NCBI RefSeq assembly: GCF_040833975.1
Contig: NZ_CP162130.1
Span: 881,501 to 945,500 of the forward strand
Reading direction: 5' to 3'
Origin: Leptospira sp. WS92.C1
Lineage (GTDB): Bacteria; Spirochaetota; Leptospiria; Leptospirales; Leptospiraceae
DNA: 64,000 nt
Shown: positions 25,439-37,822 of the stretch, one piece after another
Numbering within the stretch: position 1 is the first letter of the stretch
Layout: every line of letters begins with the position of its first letter
Notes under the pieces: model-generated
The model's database searches: none
Told to the model about the DNA's origin: nothing
Seen by the model: the letters and a program-made list of their open reading frames with translations, nothing else
Made by a program: the position numbers and the translations under genes

Positions 25439-28063
25439 TTAAGCATGTTTATATCGCATTCTAAAATATGCGATCATGCCGAGAACAATGCACACAAGCA
25501 ACAGCCATTCACCGGGTTCCGGTACTGCTCCCGGCGCCTCCAGCTTGCTCTGTCCGAGCGTAGATTTATCGGCCTTGATTCCGAATCGGTCGTAGTCTTT
25601 TTCCGTTTCTAAAACGATCAGAGTCGATACGGGAGAGACTACCATTGCGTCGCGAGCAAGATTGACAAGATCTCCATTTTCGAGATCCCGATCAAAGAAA
25701 CGTTTTCCAAGTTGATTCATTATTTTTCTCTGAATCAGCATTCGAATCAAAAGATCGCCGCCCGGTCGTTTTGAGTCCGTTTCGGTCGATTTTTCAAGGG
25801 TGAGTCTGGCGTAAGAAAGAGATACGCTTTCTTTGTTTTCGATCGGCAGACGAATTTGTTTGTTACGAAGCACATTGAACAATTCCTCTTCACTCTCGGC
25901 GACGGATACGATCTGATTTAGATCGATAAGACTTGCAACATACTCGGACTGTTTTCCGTTGATGACTGCGATTTTCACAGGCATCGATCGTTTTTTCGCG
26001 GCGATTTGCATTTTTGTAAAACGATCGGATCCTCGCAGTTCTCCCAAAGGAAGGGACTGATTTTCTCCGGCGACGACCCAGAGAGATTTTTCTTCCGATC
26101 CGTTTTTGGTTAACGTTTCGTTTAAATAAAGCGGAAATAAATTGAAAGCAGGAATTTCACATTCATCCAAATAACGCATTGCCTTTGCAAGATCTTTTGT
26201 TTGAAACCACTCGTTTGTGAGAATTGTAATCGGAATTTCGAAATCATACAGTTTTTTTACGATCTCTTTCCATTCGGAACGAGAAAGCGCTGCGTTGAGA
26301 GCGACTATGACTGTGCCCGGAGTAAAGGAAATATCTTCGCGTTTTTGCGGAAGCACGTTGTATGTCATTCCCGCTGCCGAAATTGTTCCTTGCGGTTGAG
26401 ATGCGGGAAAAGAAAAAGACCAGCCTCTAAACCCAGTCTCCCCGGTCCACTGACGAACCTGAGAATCCGGTACAACTTTTTCTTTGAGAGAAATTCCGGA
26501 AGAGGAAAGTGTGATCGGTTCTTTTGAAAATAAATCCAGATTGACCTTTTGCTCCGCAAAGTCGGAAACCGGACCTTCAAAACGAATTCGTTCGTAATTC
26601 AACGTATTGCCGTCAGATTTGAGGGGAGAGACAATTCCAATCCGCACCATCCGATAGTTCCCGGGATCCACAGGAAAAACACGCAGTCGGAGTCGGTTTC
26701 CGTCCAACCATTCCACATACGACGGATCTCGTCGTTCCACATCGACGATTTGCCGATACGCGTTACGCGCCGTTGAACGAAACGTTAGTCTCGCCGGTCG
26801 TTCTTCGCCGTCGATCCAGAGAGACAACTTTGTGCAGATACTTCCCGGCGGAACGGTGATCGTATAAATCGCCTCTTCCGGTGTGGAAAATTCGGAACTC
26901 AAACGAAAAAACGATTGTTCGGCAGAAGCATTCTCGTTATAGATCGAAAGAGTCGTCTCTGTATAAGAAACACGAAGTTCGGGATGAACTTGAACGTGAG
27001 AGTTTATATCCGTCGTGATGAGCGAATTTCCTCTCCACAATCGATCAAGATAGGCATGCGATCTTCCGAATAAAAGATGCAAGATTCTTCCCGCATCTTC
27101 TTTCGATATTTTGGGTTCCGATGGACCACTAAACACGAAACGAAATCTTTGTGATGCGAAATACGCGAGCGGATCAAATTGACTCTGGGCTGCAAATAAA
27201 CCGATATTGGATCTTTGATCCGGTTGAAGAAACATTTCGGTCACATGATTGACTTTCAAACGAGACGCTTTTTTCATCCATTCCGGTAAATCCCCGTCAA
27301 TCCGATTGTTTCCCTGAGCCACTTCCGGTTTTGTAAAAATTTGATCCGCGTGATTCCATTGAATAAAGTAGTATGTGGAATAGCAGATGAGAAATATCAT
27401 CGAAGCGATGATCAAACTCCATGATACTTTCTTTTTACTTTTATCTAGGGAAGAATGAATTTTATAAATTGCCTTTCCAAAAGCCGTGATTGCAAACAAC
27501 GGTCCATAAGGAAGGAATCCAAGACCTCCCATCCAAATGAGTGCCCAACTGAAAATCATAAGCGGGGCCAAAACTAAAGCAAACGAAACCGATATAAACG
27601 CGCCTAAAATTAAAACCGGCTGAAAGGATAACAACACGAACTGCGGTAATCGATCCATAAAAAGGGAGGCCGCGAGCAAAGAGAATGAAAGCCAAAGCAC
27701 CCAGACTGTTCTTTCCGTAAACGGTGGAAAAACCGCGTGATTGAGTACATACGAATTTGTAGCAAAACAAATCGAAGAAACGATCAATGTAAAAATGAGA
27801 AACGATTTGTAATTCGGAAAGAGAATATACAAAAGCGCGGCAATCAGTCCGAAAAACAAAATCGCAAAGGAACCAAAGAAAAAGAAATAAACAGACTCGG
27901 AGCTTTCATGGCGAGGACCGTATTCATAGATTCCGTAGACAATCGTCGCAAGCAAAAAGATTACTCCGATCACACTGAACATCCAAATCCACGCGCTTCG
28001 CGCAAAACCTAAGATTGTAACTTCGCGAAGAAAATATTCTCGAATTTTACTTTGTATCGTCAT
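25439..28063 (-). CDS. XrtN-system VIT domain protein with PEP-CTERM-like tail
   Basis: 874 residues. About seven N-terminal membrane helices (~25-235) are followed by a soluble region, a VIT-like domain (~355-480; YTITVPPGSICTKLSLWIDG, VERRDPSYVEWL, RLRVFPVDPGNYR), a further mixed alpha/beta region to ~840, and a C-terminal sorting tail. The tail consists of VPEP (~847), a hydrophobic helix and the basic end RMRYKHA. This is the architecture of the single dedicated target of exosortase N. The AAGGA about seven bases before the ATG sets the start. It is the first gene of a two-gene operon with xrtN. Its 5' end and upstream region are duplicated 372 bases away (see 28391-28533). Confidence 0.85.
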   Translation of the reverse strand: MTIQSKIREYFLREVTILGFARSAWIWMFSVIGVIFLLATIVYGIYEYGPRHESSESVYFFFFGSFAILFFGLIAALLYILFPNYKSFLIFTLIVSSICFATNSYVLNHAVFPPFTERTVWVLWLSFSLLAASLFMDRLPQFVLLSFQPVLILGAFISVSFALVLAPLMIFSWALIWMGGLGFLPYGPLFAITAFGKAIYKIHSSLDKSKKKVSWSLIIASMIFLICYSTYYFIQWNHADQIFTKPEVAQGNNRIDGDLPEWMKKASRLKVNHVTEMFLQPDQRSNIGLFAAQSQFDPLAYFASQRFRFVFSGPSEPKISKEDAGRILHLLFGRSHAYLDRLWRGNSLITTDINSHVQVHPELRVSYTETTLSIYNENASAEQSFFRLSSEFSTPEEAIYTITVPPGSICTKLSLWIDGEERPARLTFRSTARNAYRQIVDVERRDPSYVEWLDGNRLRLRVFPVDPGNYRMVRIGIVSPLKSDGNTLNYERIRFEGPVSDFAEQKVNLDLFSKEPITLSSSGISLKEKVVPDSQVRQWTGETGFRGWSFSFPASQPQGTISAAGMTYNVLPQKREDISFTPGTVIVALNAALSRSEWKEIVKKLYDFEIPITILTNEWFQTKDLAKAMRYLDECEIPAFNLFPLYLNETLTKNGSEEKSLWVVAGENQSLPLGELRGSDRFTKMQIAAKKRSMPVKIAVINGKQSEYVASLIDLNQIVSVAESEEELFNVLRNKQIRLPIENKESVSLSYARLTLEKSTETDSKRPGGDLLIRMLIQRKIMNQLGKRFFDRDLENGDLVNLARDAMVVSPVSTLIVLETEKDYDRFGIKADKSTLGQSKLEAPGAVPEPGEWLLLVCIVLGMIAYFRMRYKHA

Positions 28064-28161
28064 AGTGAATCCTTATTTATGTATTGGTTAAAGAATAGTC
28101 GAATTGCTGAAATAAGTCATCCTCTTGGGTGTTCTTTGCAAAGCACTCAGGTGCTTGACAG
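28019..28161. repeat. direct repeat, copy A: 5' end and promoter region of the VIT gene
   Basis: About 143 bases covering the first codons of the VIT protein gene and ~98 bases upstream, nearly identical to 28391-28533. Both include the small inverted repeat AAGCAC-TCAG-GTGCTT (in copy B one arm is changed to ATGCTT). Confidence 0.9.
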
Positions 28162-28270
28162 TGATCATCGATATGGCATAAAAAGTTTTATTTCATTTGT
28201 TAAAATACAAAGGCTCAATCTAAGCCTCTGTAAAAAGAACTGAAATTGAGTAACATTTTTAACACACACG

Positions 28271-28435
28271 CTACGCAGTGGCGATGAGAGATATCCCGCG
28301 TATGTATCTGTAAATTCCATAGACAATTGCAAGAACAAAGATCACTCGGAGCATCCAAATCCATGCACTTTCTTGGATTCCAAAGATCTTAACTTCGCGA
28401 AGAAAATGTTCTCGAATTTTACTTTGTAACGTCAT
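28271..28435 (-). pseudogene. truncated second copy of the VIT protein N-terminus (54 codons)
   Basis: On the minus strand an ATG at 28433-28435 opens a 54-codon frame ending in TAG at 28271-28273. It reads MTLQSKIREHFLREVKIFGI then AWIWMLRVIFVLAIVYGIYR. The full gene reads MTIQSKIREYFLREVTILGF then AWIWMFSVIGVIFLLATIVY. It thus keeps the start, ribosome site and most of the first membrane helix, with a small internal deletion, and then ends. It is a remnant of a tandem duplication, or a decoy small ORF that shares the promoter of the real gene. Confidence 0.8.
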
Positions 28436-28533
28436 AGTGAATCCTTATTTATGTATTGGTTAAAGAATAGTCGAATTGCTAAAATAAGTCATCCTCTTGG
28501 GTGTTCTTTGCAAAGCACTCAGATGCTTGACAG
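28391..28533. repeat. direct repeat, copy B
   Basis: Matches 28019-28161 at an offset of 372 bases. Differences are a few point changes only (for example TATCGTCATAG against TAACGTCATAG). Confidence 0.9.
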
Positions 28534-28807
28534 AACCGATGTTTTTTCTATAGATTCAATCCTTTCAGTCAACAAATGAAATCCTGTTTTCTTCGATTTT
28601 ATTTTCGAGCCGCGTTTGGAAATCATTTTGAAACAAAAGTCCAGCCCTATTTTACTCGAATACGGACTTTAAGTCCGCCGCAAAGCGATTTTTCAAAAAA
28701 ACGCTTTGTCGGAACAACGAAATCGAATCGATCCCTTTTTTCTAAGAAAGAAGAAAGTCGCTTTAAAAATCGTTCCGGAGTTTGAAGGAGTTCCTACAAA
28801 TCGAAGA
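28534..28807. other. intergenic with dispersed repeats
   Basis: No gene. It contains CGGACTTTAAGTCCGC (about 28665-28680), TTTGTCGGAACAAC (28705-28718; the reverse complement of 14679-14692) and GGAGTTCCTACAAA (28788-28801). Confidence 0.5.
28788..28801 (+). repeat. variant dispersed element GGAGTTCCTACAAA
   Basis: One-base variant (C to T) of the reverse-complement core GGAGTTCCCACAAA, six bases before the end of the hypothetical gene at 28808. Confidence 0.45.
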
Positions 28808-29161
28808 TTAGGGTAAAGTAAAAATTTCCGCAGCTTGTTTCGATAGAAGAATCGGTTTGTGGTATGCGATTACGATCGGCTCGTTTTCTCTTTGTTCCTC
28901 TTTTTCAAACCGAGAGAGAATTTCCAATTCGCTGGGATTCAGGTTTGCGGATTGGATCGTCTTGCAGAGATGAAGTCCGTCCGGTTCCACGTTCTTTTTA
29001 TAAAGGGCGATATACGATCCGATGGTTGATTCTAAAATTCCGATTTTAGATTTTTGTTTTACGGTGGGGATCATCAAAACACCGAGATCCAGCCCACTCA
29101 AAATAGAATCGGGAAGATTCATCAGAAAAGAATCATATTCCAATGTTTCCACGTATTTCAT
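28808..29161 (-). CDS. conserved hypothetical protein downstream of two-component pair
   Basis: 117 residues if started at the ATG 29159-29161 (MKYVETLEYDSFLM). The open frame extends nine residues further upstream, but those codons are the dispersed GGAGTTCCCACAG repeat, so I set the later start. No membrane segment or signal peptide is present. There is a central VLMIPTVKQKSKIGILESTI stretch and a helical C-terminus. It has no recognised family. It follows the response regulator gene on the same strand after about 100 bases, so co-transcription with the kinase/regulator pair is possible. Confidence 0.55.
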   Translation of the reverse strand: MKYVETLEYDSFLMNLPDSILSGLDLGVLMIPTVKQKSKIGILESTIGSYIALYKKNVEPDGLHLCKTIQSANLNPSELEILSRFEKEEQRENEPIVIAYHKPILLSKQAAEIFTLP

Positions 29162-29170
29162 TTTTGAAAA

Positions 29171-29183
29171 CTGTGGGAACTCC
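29171..29183 (+). repeat. dispersed GTGGGAACTCC element
   Basis: CTGTGGGAACTCC between the response regulator and the small hypothetical gene. Read on the minus strand it extends that gene's frame upstream, the same effect as at the giant toxin gene. Confidence 0.5.
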
Positions 29184-29258
29184 TGCAAATGCGATTTCTT
29201 TGAGGAAGCATCGGTTTGTGATCATCGATCTCGATCGATTCGTCGGGCTCGCCGCGGG

Positions 29259-30988
<1,730 letters not shown>

Positions 30989-31026
30989 AAGAGCTTAGAA
31001 GCATCTCACGTGACGCAAAGAAAGAA

Positions 31027-31061
31027 AAGAAAAAAAGAGGCCCCGGGAAAAAATCCCGGGG
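31027..31061 (-). terminator. terminator of the LruC-domain lipoprotein gene
   Basis: An 8-bp GC stem (CCCCGGGA with TCCCGGGG) with an A/T loop. On the minus strand it is followed by CCTCTTTTTTTCTTTTC. It lies eight bases past the gene. Confidence 0.85.
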
Positions 31062-31069
31062 TAATGAGT

Positions 31070-32356
31070 TCAGTTTGTAGCAGGGAAAACTTCTGAGGAA
31101 ACCGGAGTCAGATACCAGTCCGCATTGTTTGCTCCGGCGGATTCATACCACGGTTTGAAAGAAGGATACGCGTTGCGGATATCGGTGCTTTCATAAGGCC
31201 AGAGGAAATTTCCCGGAACAATCAAAGCCCAGGGGAATCCGGTCGAGTCCATGTAGACGTCTTTTCCGGTTTCGTCAAAGTATCTTCTTGGAAAATGGAT
31301 TTCTTTTGCGGTGTTGATTACTTTGATAAACGTGTCGTAGGGAGCGGGGCCAAGGGTCAGACGATTGATTGCACTTTGCAAAATGACTTCCAGATTTGCG
31401 GACTTTCCTTTTTGAAACGTAGTATTGGATCTGGAGGAATTTGCGGATTGAATCGTGGTATTGGATCTGGGTAGAATCTCCAAAGACTGAATTGCGGTAT
31501 TGCTGCCATTGAGATTGGTTTCGATACTAATTCCGTCGTAGTCGAATCTTGTAAGAGCATACGAAGAAGCTACTATATTCGGGATCGTCATATGAAGGGT
31601 GTGGTTGTACCCGGCACCTTTTGCTACATGAGTGAAGTTCGCCCGGATTCTGGCCACTTCCCCTTGCCCATTCCAATCCTCTTCAAACACAACTCTTACG
31701 TTGTAATCGTTAAAGTCGGCATCTCCTTGGTTGGGAAATAAGTCTTCGTATGAGATCGTATAATATCCTTCCGCCGGATAACGAAACGTAGTCGCACGCA
31801 TGGGATCGCTTGGAAACATATCGTCCCTGTCTATGATTCCGTCTCCGTCGGTATCCGGAAGAATCACCGTATTTCCTTTGATCACGATCGTAATTCTTCT
31901 AGTGATACTCTGCACATTGATGATTTCAATTTCGGCCTCGTAAAGCTGGCCTAAGGCTTCCACTTTGAGAGTGACCTTGCGTGTAGCTTCGTCGATGGTG
32001 AAACTTCCGTTTACGTCCCCGTTTGGCGAGGTCACGGCGCGGAAGATACTTTTTTGGGTGGTGTTGGCAGTGTTAAAAACCTGGACTAAACTTCCGGAGA
32101 CCGGGGTTTCCGGAGTCTGAACCTGGATGTTTACCTGAATCGTTTTTGTGGTATCAAAAACAAAATCGATCGGAGCGGTTTGATCGTCGATATCGACACT
32201 AAAAGGCTGTTCTCCGTCGGGAGCAGGCGATGGATTGGGTTGTGTCGCGGATAGAAGCCAAAGGAGGTTTGGATCCTTTGTGTCGGTGCATGCATTCAGA
32301 TTTAAAAACAAGATTCCTGTCAAAACGAAACTTGCTATTTTTGGAAATCCTCTCAT
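31070..32356 (-). CDS. LruC-domain lipoprotein
   Basis: 428 residues from the ATG at 32354-32356, which has GGAGG six bases upstream. The frame is open 18 codons further up without a site. The lipobox is LNLNAC. The protein has an N-terminal beta domain with a carboxypeptidase-like fold, a calcium-loop-like segment DTDGDGIIDRDDMFPSDP (~176-193 of the mature numbering), then the C-terminal LruC domain (YTISYEDLFPNQGDADFNDYNVRV in two pieces). LruC was first described as an antigen recognised in horses with leptospiral uveitis. Function is unknown; the domain occurs in envelope proteins of several phyla. A strong terminator follows. Confidence 0.85.
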   Translation of the reverse strand: MRGFPKIASFVLTGILFLNLNACTDTKDPNLLWLLSATQPNPSPAPDGEQPFSVDIDDQTAPIDFVFDTTKTIQVNIQVQTPETPVSGSLVQVFNTANTTQKSIFRAVTSPNGDVNGSFTIDEATRKVTLKVEALGQLYEAEIEIINVQSITRRITIVIKGNTVILPDTDGDGIIDRDDMFPSDPMRATTFRYPAEGYYTISYEDLFPNQGDADFNDYNVRVVFEEDWNGQGEVARIRANFTHVAKGAGYNHTLHMTIPNIVASSYALTRFDYDGISIETNLNGSNTAIQSLEILPRSNTTIQSANSSRSNTTFQKGKSANLEVILQSAINRLTLGPAPYDTFIKVINTAKEIHFPRRYFDETGKDVYMDSTGFPWALIVPGNFLWPYESTDIRNAYPSFKPWYESAGANNADWYLTPVSSEVFPATN

Positions 32357-32572
32357 GGCCCCTCCGGACTTTTGCCCTACCGGAGTTGATTCTCTCATAG
32401 AGAATGACAAACCACAATAAGCCGAACGGTATATTTTGTTAAGCGAAGAGGTATAATGTGAAATCGTTGATTGTGAAGAACTTTCTTCGGCACAAACACG
32501 AACGTTTGTTCTCCGAGACCGTATTCAAAATCTATTTTGTTTCGTCAGGATCGTGCGACGTTGAAACGATAC

Positions 32573-34099
32573 TTATCGGGTGCTGGCAAGAAAATTCTCC
32601 AAAGATTTTGTTCGGAAAGAATGGAAATCCCCGGAACCGTTGAACTTGCAGTATTGGAGAATTTTTTCGGGAATCTCGCTGTATTTGGCTTCCTCGTTGT
32701 TGATCTTGATCATCATATCCCCAAGATAGATCGGATAGATATAGGGCGCAAATTCCTCGTCTACGAGTAAGGCTCTGTGATGAAATTCCATGGCCTTTGA
32801 ATAGATCTCCGGAAAGTTCCATTTTTCAGCGATCAATGCGCCCACTTTTGTATGAGTAATTCCTAATGCTGCCTCTTCCATGGAAACGGCGGAAGCGATT
32901 TCTTTGGAAGCGGAAATCTTTCCTATACTTTTCATCGTTTTTTCTTCCAGAGAAAGAAGAATGATTTCGCCTATATCATGTAACAATGCGGCCGACATTA
33001 GATTGCTGATCGTATCTTTAGAAAGAGCCATTCGATTTGCGATGAGTTTACAGTAAAATGCGCACTGGTTGGATTTGTCCCAAATCGTGAGAAATGCCGG
33101 AAACTTGTCCTCTAAAATCTGTTTGGTTCCGAGTGAATAGAGAAGTTGGCTGAGCTCTTTTAAACCGATGAGCTGGATCGCCCTATCCAGAGATTCGACT
33201 TTGTTTGCGCGGATAAACGCCGCGGAGTTTGCGAGTTTGAGAATATTTGCGGAAAGAGCTATGTCCTTTTTGATCACTTCTGCGATTTGGCTGATGGAGG
33301 AATTCGGTTTTTCAATCATCGCTTGAATGTCTTGGATCGATTTCGGAAATGTAGGAAGACCGTTTATATTTTTGATGATCTCCTCTGTTTTTTGGAGATG
33401 AAAATTTTCTTTAGAGATATTGAGAGGAATGTCGATGATGACGCTTGTGTTGTTGCCTTGACTTTCGATTTTGTAAGAGGAGGCAGCGAGCCCGTCGTTT
33501 TTTAACATCATCAGAGACATGATCAATCCGAGTCCCGCTCCTTCGGTTTCGTCCCCGTTTTCCAGGAATGCTTCCGCAAGATCATTGTATTGTTTTGCTT
33601 TGTCGATCCTTTGATTGATTCTTTCGACTTCGGTGGGACTGAGTTTTACGTTATTCATCACTCGGATCCGGATCATGTCCTTGTTGTGAATAAAAGACAC
33701 TAGGACTATGAAATTGTTTCTAAAAAGAAGTTCTTCGTATTTTTCCTTGTTATCCAGATACTTTTTTTTGAATCCTAAAATTTTCTGTTTGTAGATTTCC
33801 GGATTTTGAATGTCGGCTTCGAGCTCCCGAAAGTAAATTCGTTTGATGTTCGCTTTAATCGAATTGGCGATCGTTTCTCTAAGAGCCGCAAAAACGGAAT
33901 CACGCACGTAAATGATGTCGAGTTGGAGCAGATAACGGTCCAGAGTTCTGCTGATGATGGAGTCTACGTTTTCAGTAAGATTGTGAAACTTGTAATGAAC
34001 CGGAGTGTTCTCCTGAACCGGATGATTCAAATCCTTTAGATTGCTGTAAAAGCCTAAGTCTTCGTGATGATGTAGCTCTAAGGTCTTGGTCTGGCTCAT
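32573..34099 (-). CDS. HDOD domain protein with N-terminal GHKL-ATPase-like region
   Basis: 508 residues. The C-terminal ~250 residues form an HDOD domain ([55 protein letters not shown]). HDOD is related to HD phosphohydrolases but usually lacks the full metal site; here one HD pair (LLHDIGE) survives. The N-terminal ~230 residues resemble a histidine-kinase-type ATPase: N-box-like [15 protein letters not shown] and G-box-like [14 protein letters not shown], but without the phosphoacceptor helix. It is soluble. Such fusions occur in spirochaetes; the role is thought to be signalling or regulation of growth, but this is not established. Single gene. Confidence 0.85.
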   Translation of the reverse strand: MSQTKTLELHHHEDLGFYSNLKDLNHPVQENTPVHYKFHNLTENVDSIISRTLDRYLLQLDIIYVRDSVFAALRETIANSIKANIKRIYFRELEADIQNPEIYKQKILGFKKKYLDNKEKYEELLFRNNFIVLVSFIHNKDMIRIRVMNNVKLSPTEVERINQRIDKAKQYNDLAEAFLENGDETEGAGLGLIMSLMMLKNDGLAASSYKIESQGNNTSVIIDIPLNISKENFHLQKTEEIIKNINGLPTFPKSIQDIQAMIEKPNSSISQIAEVIKKDIALSANILKLANSAAFIRANKVESLDRAIQLIGLKELSQLLYSLGTKQILEDKFPAFLTIWDKSNQCAFYCKLIANRMALSKDTISNLMSAALLHDIGEIILLSLEEKTMKSIGKISASKEIASAVSMEEAALGITHTKVGALIAEKWNFPEIYSKAMEFHHRALLVDEEFAPYIYPIYLGDMMIKINNEEAKYSEIPEKILQYCKFNGSGDFHSFRTKSLENFLASTR

Positions 34100-34699
34100 A
34101 ACGTAATTCTTCCGATCTTATTATTTTTCTGTCAAGTATTCGGGGTTTTCGTATACGAATTCTCAGAAAATTCTTTCCCGATTCGATTTCGTTTTTATTT
34201 CAAATCAAGAATTTGGACGTATTGATTTTTTATTTTACGTCGTCGAATTCATCGCTCTTTGGCGATAACAAAATCATCCGATCAAAAACACATTTTGTCT
34301 TATCGTAGGATAGTTTTCCAATTCCGAAAGGAAACGATTCCGAATCGGAATAAAAAATAGACAAGACGTCTAACGTATTCCATGTATGCTCATTTTATGT
34401 ACGCTTTGTTGATGGTGGGGTTCTTCGACCGATTTGATTTTATAAAATCGATCGCCACTTTTTTTCTTTTCAGATTCGGTTTTTTAGATTTTTGAGTCGG
34501 GCCGAATTCGAAAATCAAAATCCTTGAAAAAAGGAAAATCGGGAACAATTTCCGATCCGGCCTCCGTCTTCTCCTTGGTAGAATGGGTCTCAAACGAATA
34601 AAAGAATTGCATTCCGTCTTTGTCCTGATAGAATGAGCCTCTCTCCCTGAGTGTGCCTTGTGCTAAAAATGACTGTAACTAGATAAGGAGCTACTTCCG
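34100..34699. other. intergenic upstream of aldehyde dehydrogenase
   Basis: About 600 AT-rich bases between divergent genes, so it should hold both promoters. The small minus-strand frame at 34390-34593 is Arg/Lys-rich low complexity and not supported. AAGGAG at 34686-34691 serves the downstream gene. Confidence 0.4.
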
Positions 34700-36178
<1,479 letters not shown>

Positions 36179-36207
36179 GAATTTAAAAAAAATCTTTTTA
36201 TTTTTAA

Positions 36208-36255
36208 GATCCTTTGAAGTCGCGATTCCAGCCGCGCTTCAGAGGATTTTTTTAT
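36208..36255 (+). terminator. terminator after aldehyde dehydrogenase
   Basis: A long stem, ATCCTTTGAAGTCGCG with CGCGCTTCAGAGGAT (one bulge, one wobble), closed by a 7-base loop and followed by TTTTTTTATTT. Confidence 0.8.
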
Positions 36256-36268
36256 TTGGAATCGAACT

Positions 36269-37168
36269 ATGAAACAAAAAATTTTTAAAATATTTCTCGG
36301 GTTATTCAGCCTCTCAATCGTTCTCATCATCGGAGGGGCTTGGTATTTTTCCGGGGTTTTGATGCATCCTAAAACGCACCGATGTGAAATCGATCACTAT
36401 CTTTATTGCGGAGATCCTAAATCCGATCTAGGTTTGGAATTTGAAACGATAGAATATGTGACCTCGGACGGATTTAAGATTTCGGCTTGGTGGATTCCCG
36501 CCTCCAAAAAATCGGATAAGGCGATTCTTTCGATCCACGGTCGAGGGGCGACTCGAAGAGAAGGGCTGCGTTATGTGAAACTGTTTCACGAACAAGGGAT
36601 TAACGTCATTCTTCCGGATCTGAGGGATTGCGGAGAAAGTCAGAAATCGTTTAGTTCCATGGGATATCACGAGAGAAAGGATCTTCTCGCGACTCTACAG
36701 TATGCAAAGATGCGAGGAATGAAATCGATCGGGATTCTCGGATTTTCCATGGGTTCTTCGACTTCCATTCTTTTTATGGCGGAACAACCGGAGATCAAAA
36801 TCGGAATCTTTGATTCCGGATTTGCGGACTTTATAGATGTGGTCGCTTATAACGCAAAAAAAGATTTCGGTCTTTCTAAGTATCCTTTGTTACCGTTGGT
36901 CGTTTTCTTTTACGAAAATCGAGGAAATTTAAAAACAGACGAACTGTCTCCGGAACGAGTGATCGGCTCCATTGCGCCAAGACCGGTTTTGATCTTTCAC
37001 GGAGACAAGGATGACGGTGTTCCGTATGAACACGGGTTACGTTTGGAAAAGGCTGCGAAAGAGCCGAAGGAGTTGGTGATTGTAAAGGATGGGGAGCATA
37101 CAAAACTCTGGCAGAAGGACGAAACGTTGGTTTCGTCCAAGATCTTGAAGTTAATTCAAAAATTATAA
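36269..37168 (+). CDS. membrane-anchored alpha/beta hydrolase
   Basis: 299 residues with one N-terminal transmembrane helix (FLGLFSLSIVLIIGGAWYF, ~9-27) and the rest outside the cytoplasm. The alpha/beta-hydrolase fold shows the oxyanion-site HGRGATRRE, nucleophile Ser in GFSMGSS, acid in HGDKDDGVP and His in GEHTKLW, so the triad is complete. It belongs to the BEM46/YqkD-like esterase group; substrate unknown. Two cysteines (RCEIDHYLYCG) just past the anchor may form a disulfide. The terminator of the aldehyde dehydrogenase separates it from that gene. Confidence 0.85.
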   Translation: MKQKIFKIFLGLFSLSIVLIIGGAWYFSGVLMHPKTHRCEIDHYLYCGDPKSDLGLEFETIEYVTSDGFKISAWWIPASKKSDKAILSIHGRGATRREGLRYVKLFHEQGINVILPDLRDCGESQKSFSSMGYHERKDLLATLQYAKMRGMKSIGILGFSMGSSTSILFMAEQPEIKIGIFDSGFADFIDVVAYNAKKDFGLSKYPLLPLVVFFYENRGNLKTDELSPERVIGSIAPRPVLIFHGDKDDGVPYEHGLRLEKAAKEPKELVIVKDGEHTKLWQKDETLVSSKILKLIQKL

Positions 37169-37253
37169 TATTGATTTTAGAATGAATCGAATTTACCGAA
37201 ATTCCGTTGTAATACTCGGTCCGTAGAATTTACAAAAATTGTTTTGAAACTTT

Positions 37254-37304
37254 CCGGTTCGTTTTGTGGGAGTGTCCCGTTGACAACGAACCGGAGGTTT
37301 TATC
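37254..37304 (+). terminator. hairpin between convergent hydrolase and tpx genes
   Basis: Perfect 10-bp arms CCGGTTCGTT (37254-37263) and AACGAACCGG (37285-37294), with an inner GGGA/TCCC stem, followed on the plus strand by AGGTTTTATCTTTT. It can end the hydrolase mRNA and, less clearly, that of tpx on the other strand. Confidence 0.75.
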
Positions 37305-37306
37305 TT

Positions 37307-37822
37307 TTACAACGCTGCGTTTGCGGCCGCTAACGCAGCAGCGTAATTCGGCTCCGTAGTGATTTCCGGAACCAATTCCACATAACGCACAGTATCTGTC
37401 TTATCTACTACAAAAACCGCCCGTGCAGAAAGTCCTTTGAGAGGACCGTCGGCAATATGAGTTCCATATGCCTTTGAAAAAGAAAAATCTCTGAACTGGG
37501 ATCCCGTAATCAGATTGGGAGAATTGATCCCTTCCGTAGAACAAAAACGCCCCATTGCAAAAGGGAGATCGCCGGAGACGATCAAGGTCGCGATTCCGTT
37601 GAGCCCCGCCGCTTTTTCGTTAAAGGTTTTCGTTTCGAGTGCGCAGACCGAGGTGTCCAAGCTCGGAACCGCTACGAGAATTTTTACTTTGCCTGCGAAA
37701 TCCTTGAGACTGAGTTCGGAAAGATCCTGTTTGATCGCTTTGAAATCCGGAGCCTTATCCCCGGCCGCCGGAATTTTTCCTTCGAGAGAAACCGGATTGC
37801 CTTTGAGGGTCACTTGTGCCAT
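37307..37822 (-). CDS. tpx: thiol peroxidase Tpx
   Basis: 171 residues, a 2-Cys peroxiredoxin of the Tpx group that reduces hydrogen and alkyl peroxides using thioredoxin. The peroxidatic Cys60 lies in [12 protein letters not shown] and the resolving Cys94 in GRFCSTEG; spacing and flanks match E. coli Tpx (61/95). [19 protein letters not shown] and [15 protein letters not shown] segments and the C-terminal [14 protein letters not shown] are family hallmarks. It is cytoplasmic or periplasmic; no signal peptide is seen. It is single-gene, divergent from the ilv leader, with a 9-bp inverted repeat in the shared region. Confidence 0.96.
   Translation of the reverse strand: MAQVTLKGNPVSLEGKIPAAGDKAPDFKAIKQDLSELSLKDFAGKVKILVAVPSLDTSVCALETKTFNEKAAGLNGIATLIVSGDLPFAMGRFCSTEGINSPNLITGSQFRDFSFSKAYGTHIADGPLKGLSARAVFVVDKTDTVRYVELVPEITTEPNYAAALAAANAAL

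Noticed and set aside
28151..28185. TTGACA followed by an AT-rich -10-like sequence on the plus strand in the VIT upstream region
   Set aside because: No plus-strand gene follows; the adjacent genes are on the minus strand, so the match is probably chance.
34390..34593. 67-codon minus-strand frame upstream of aldehyde dehydrogenase
   Set aside because: Arg/Lys/Asn low-complexity translation of AT-rich DNA with no start signal.
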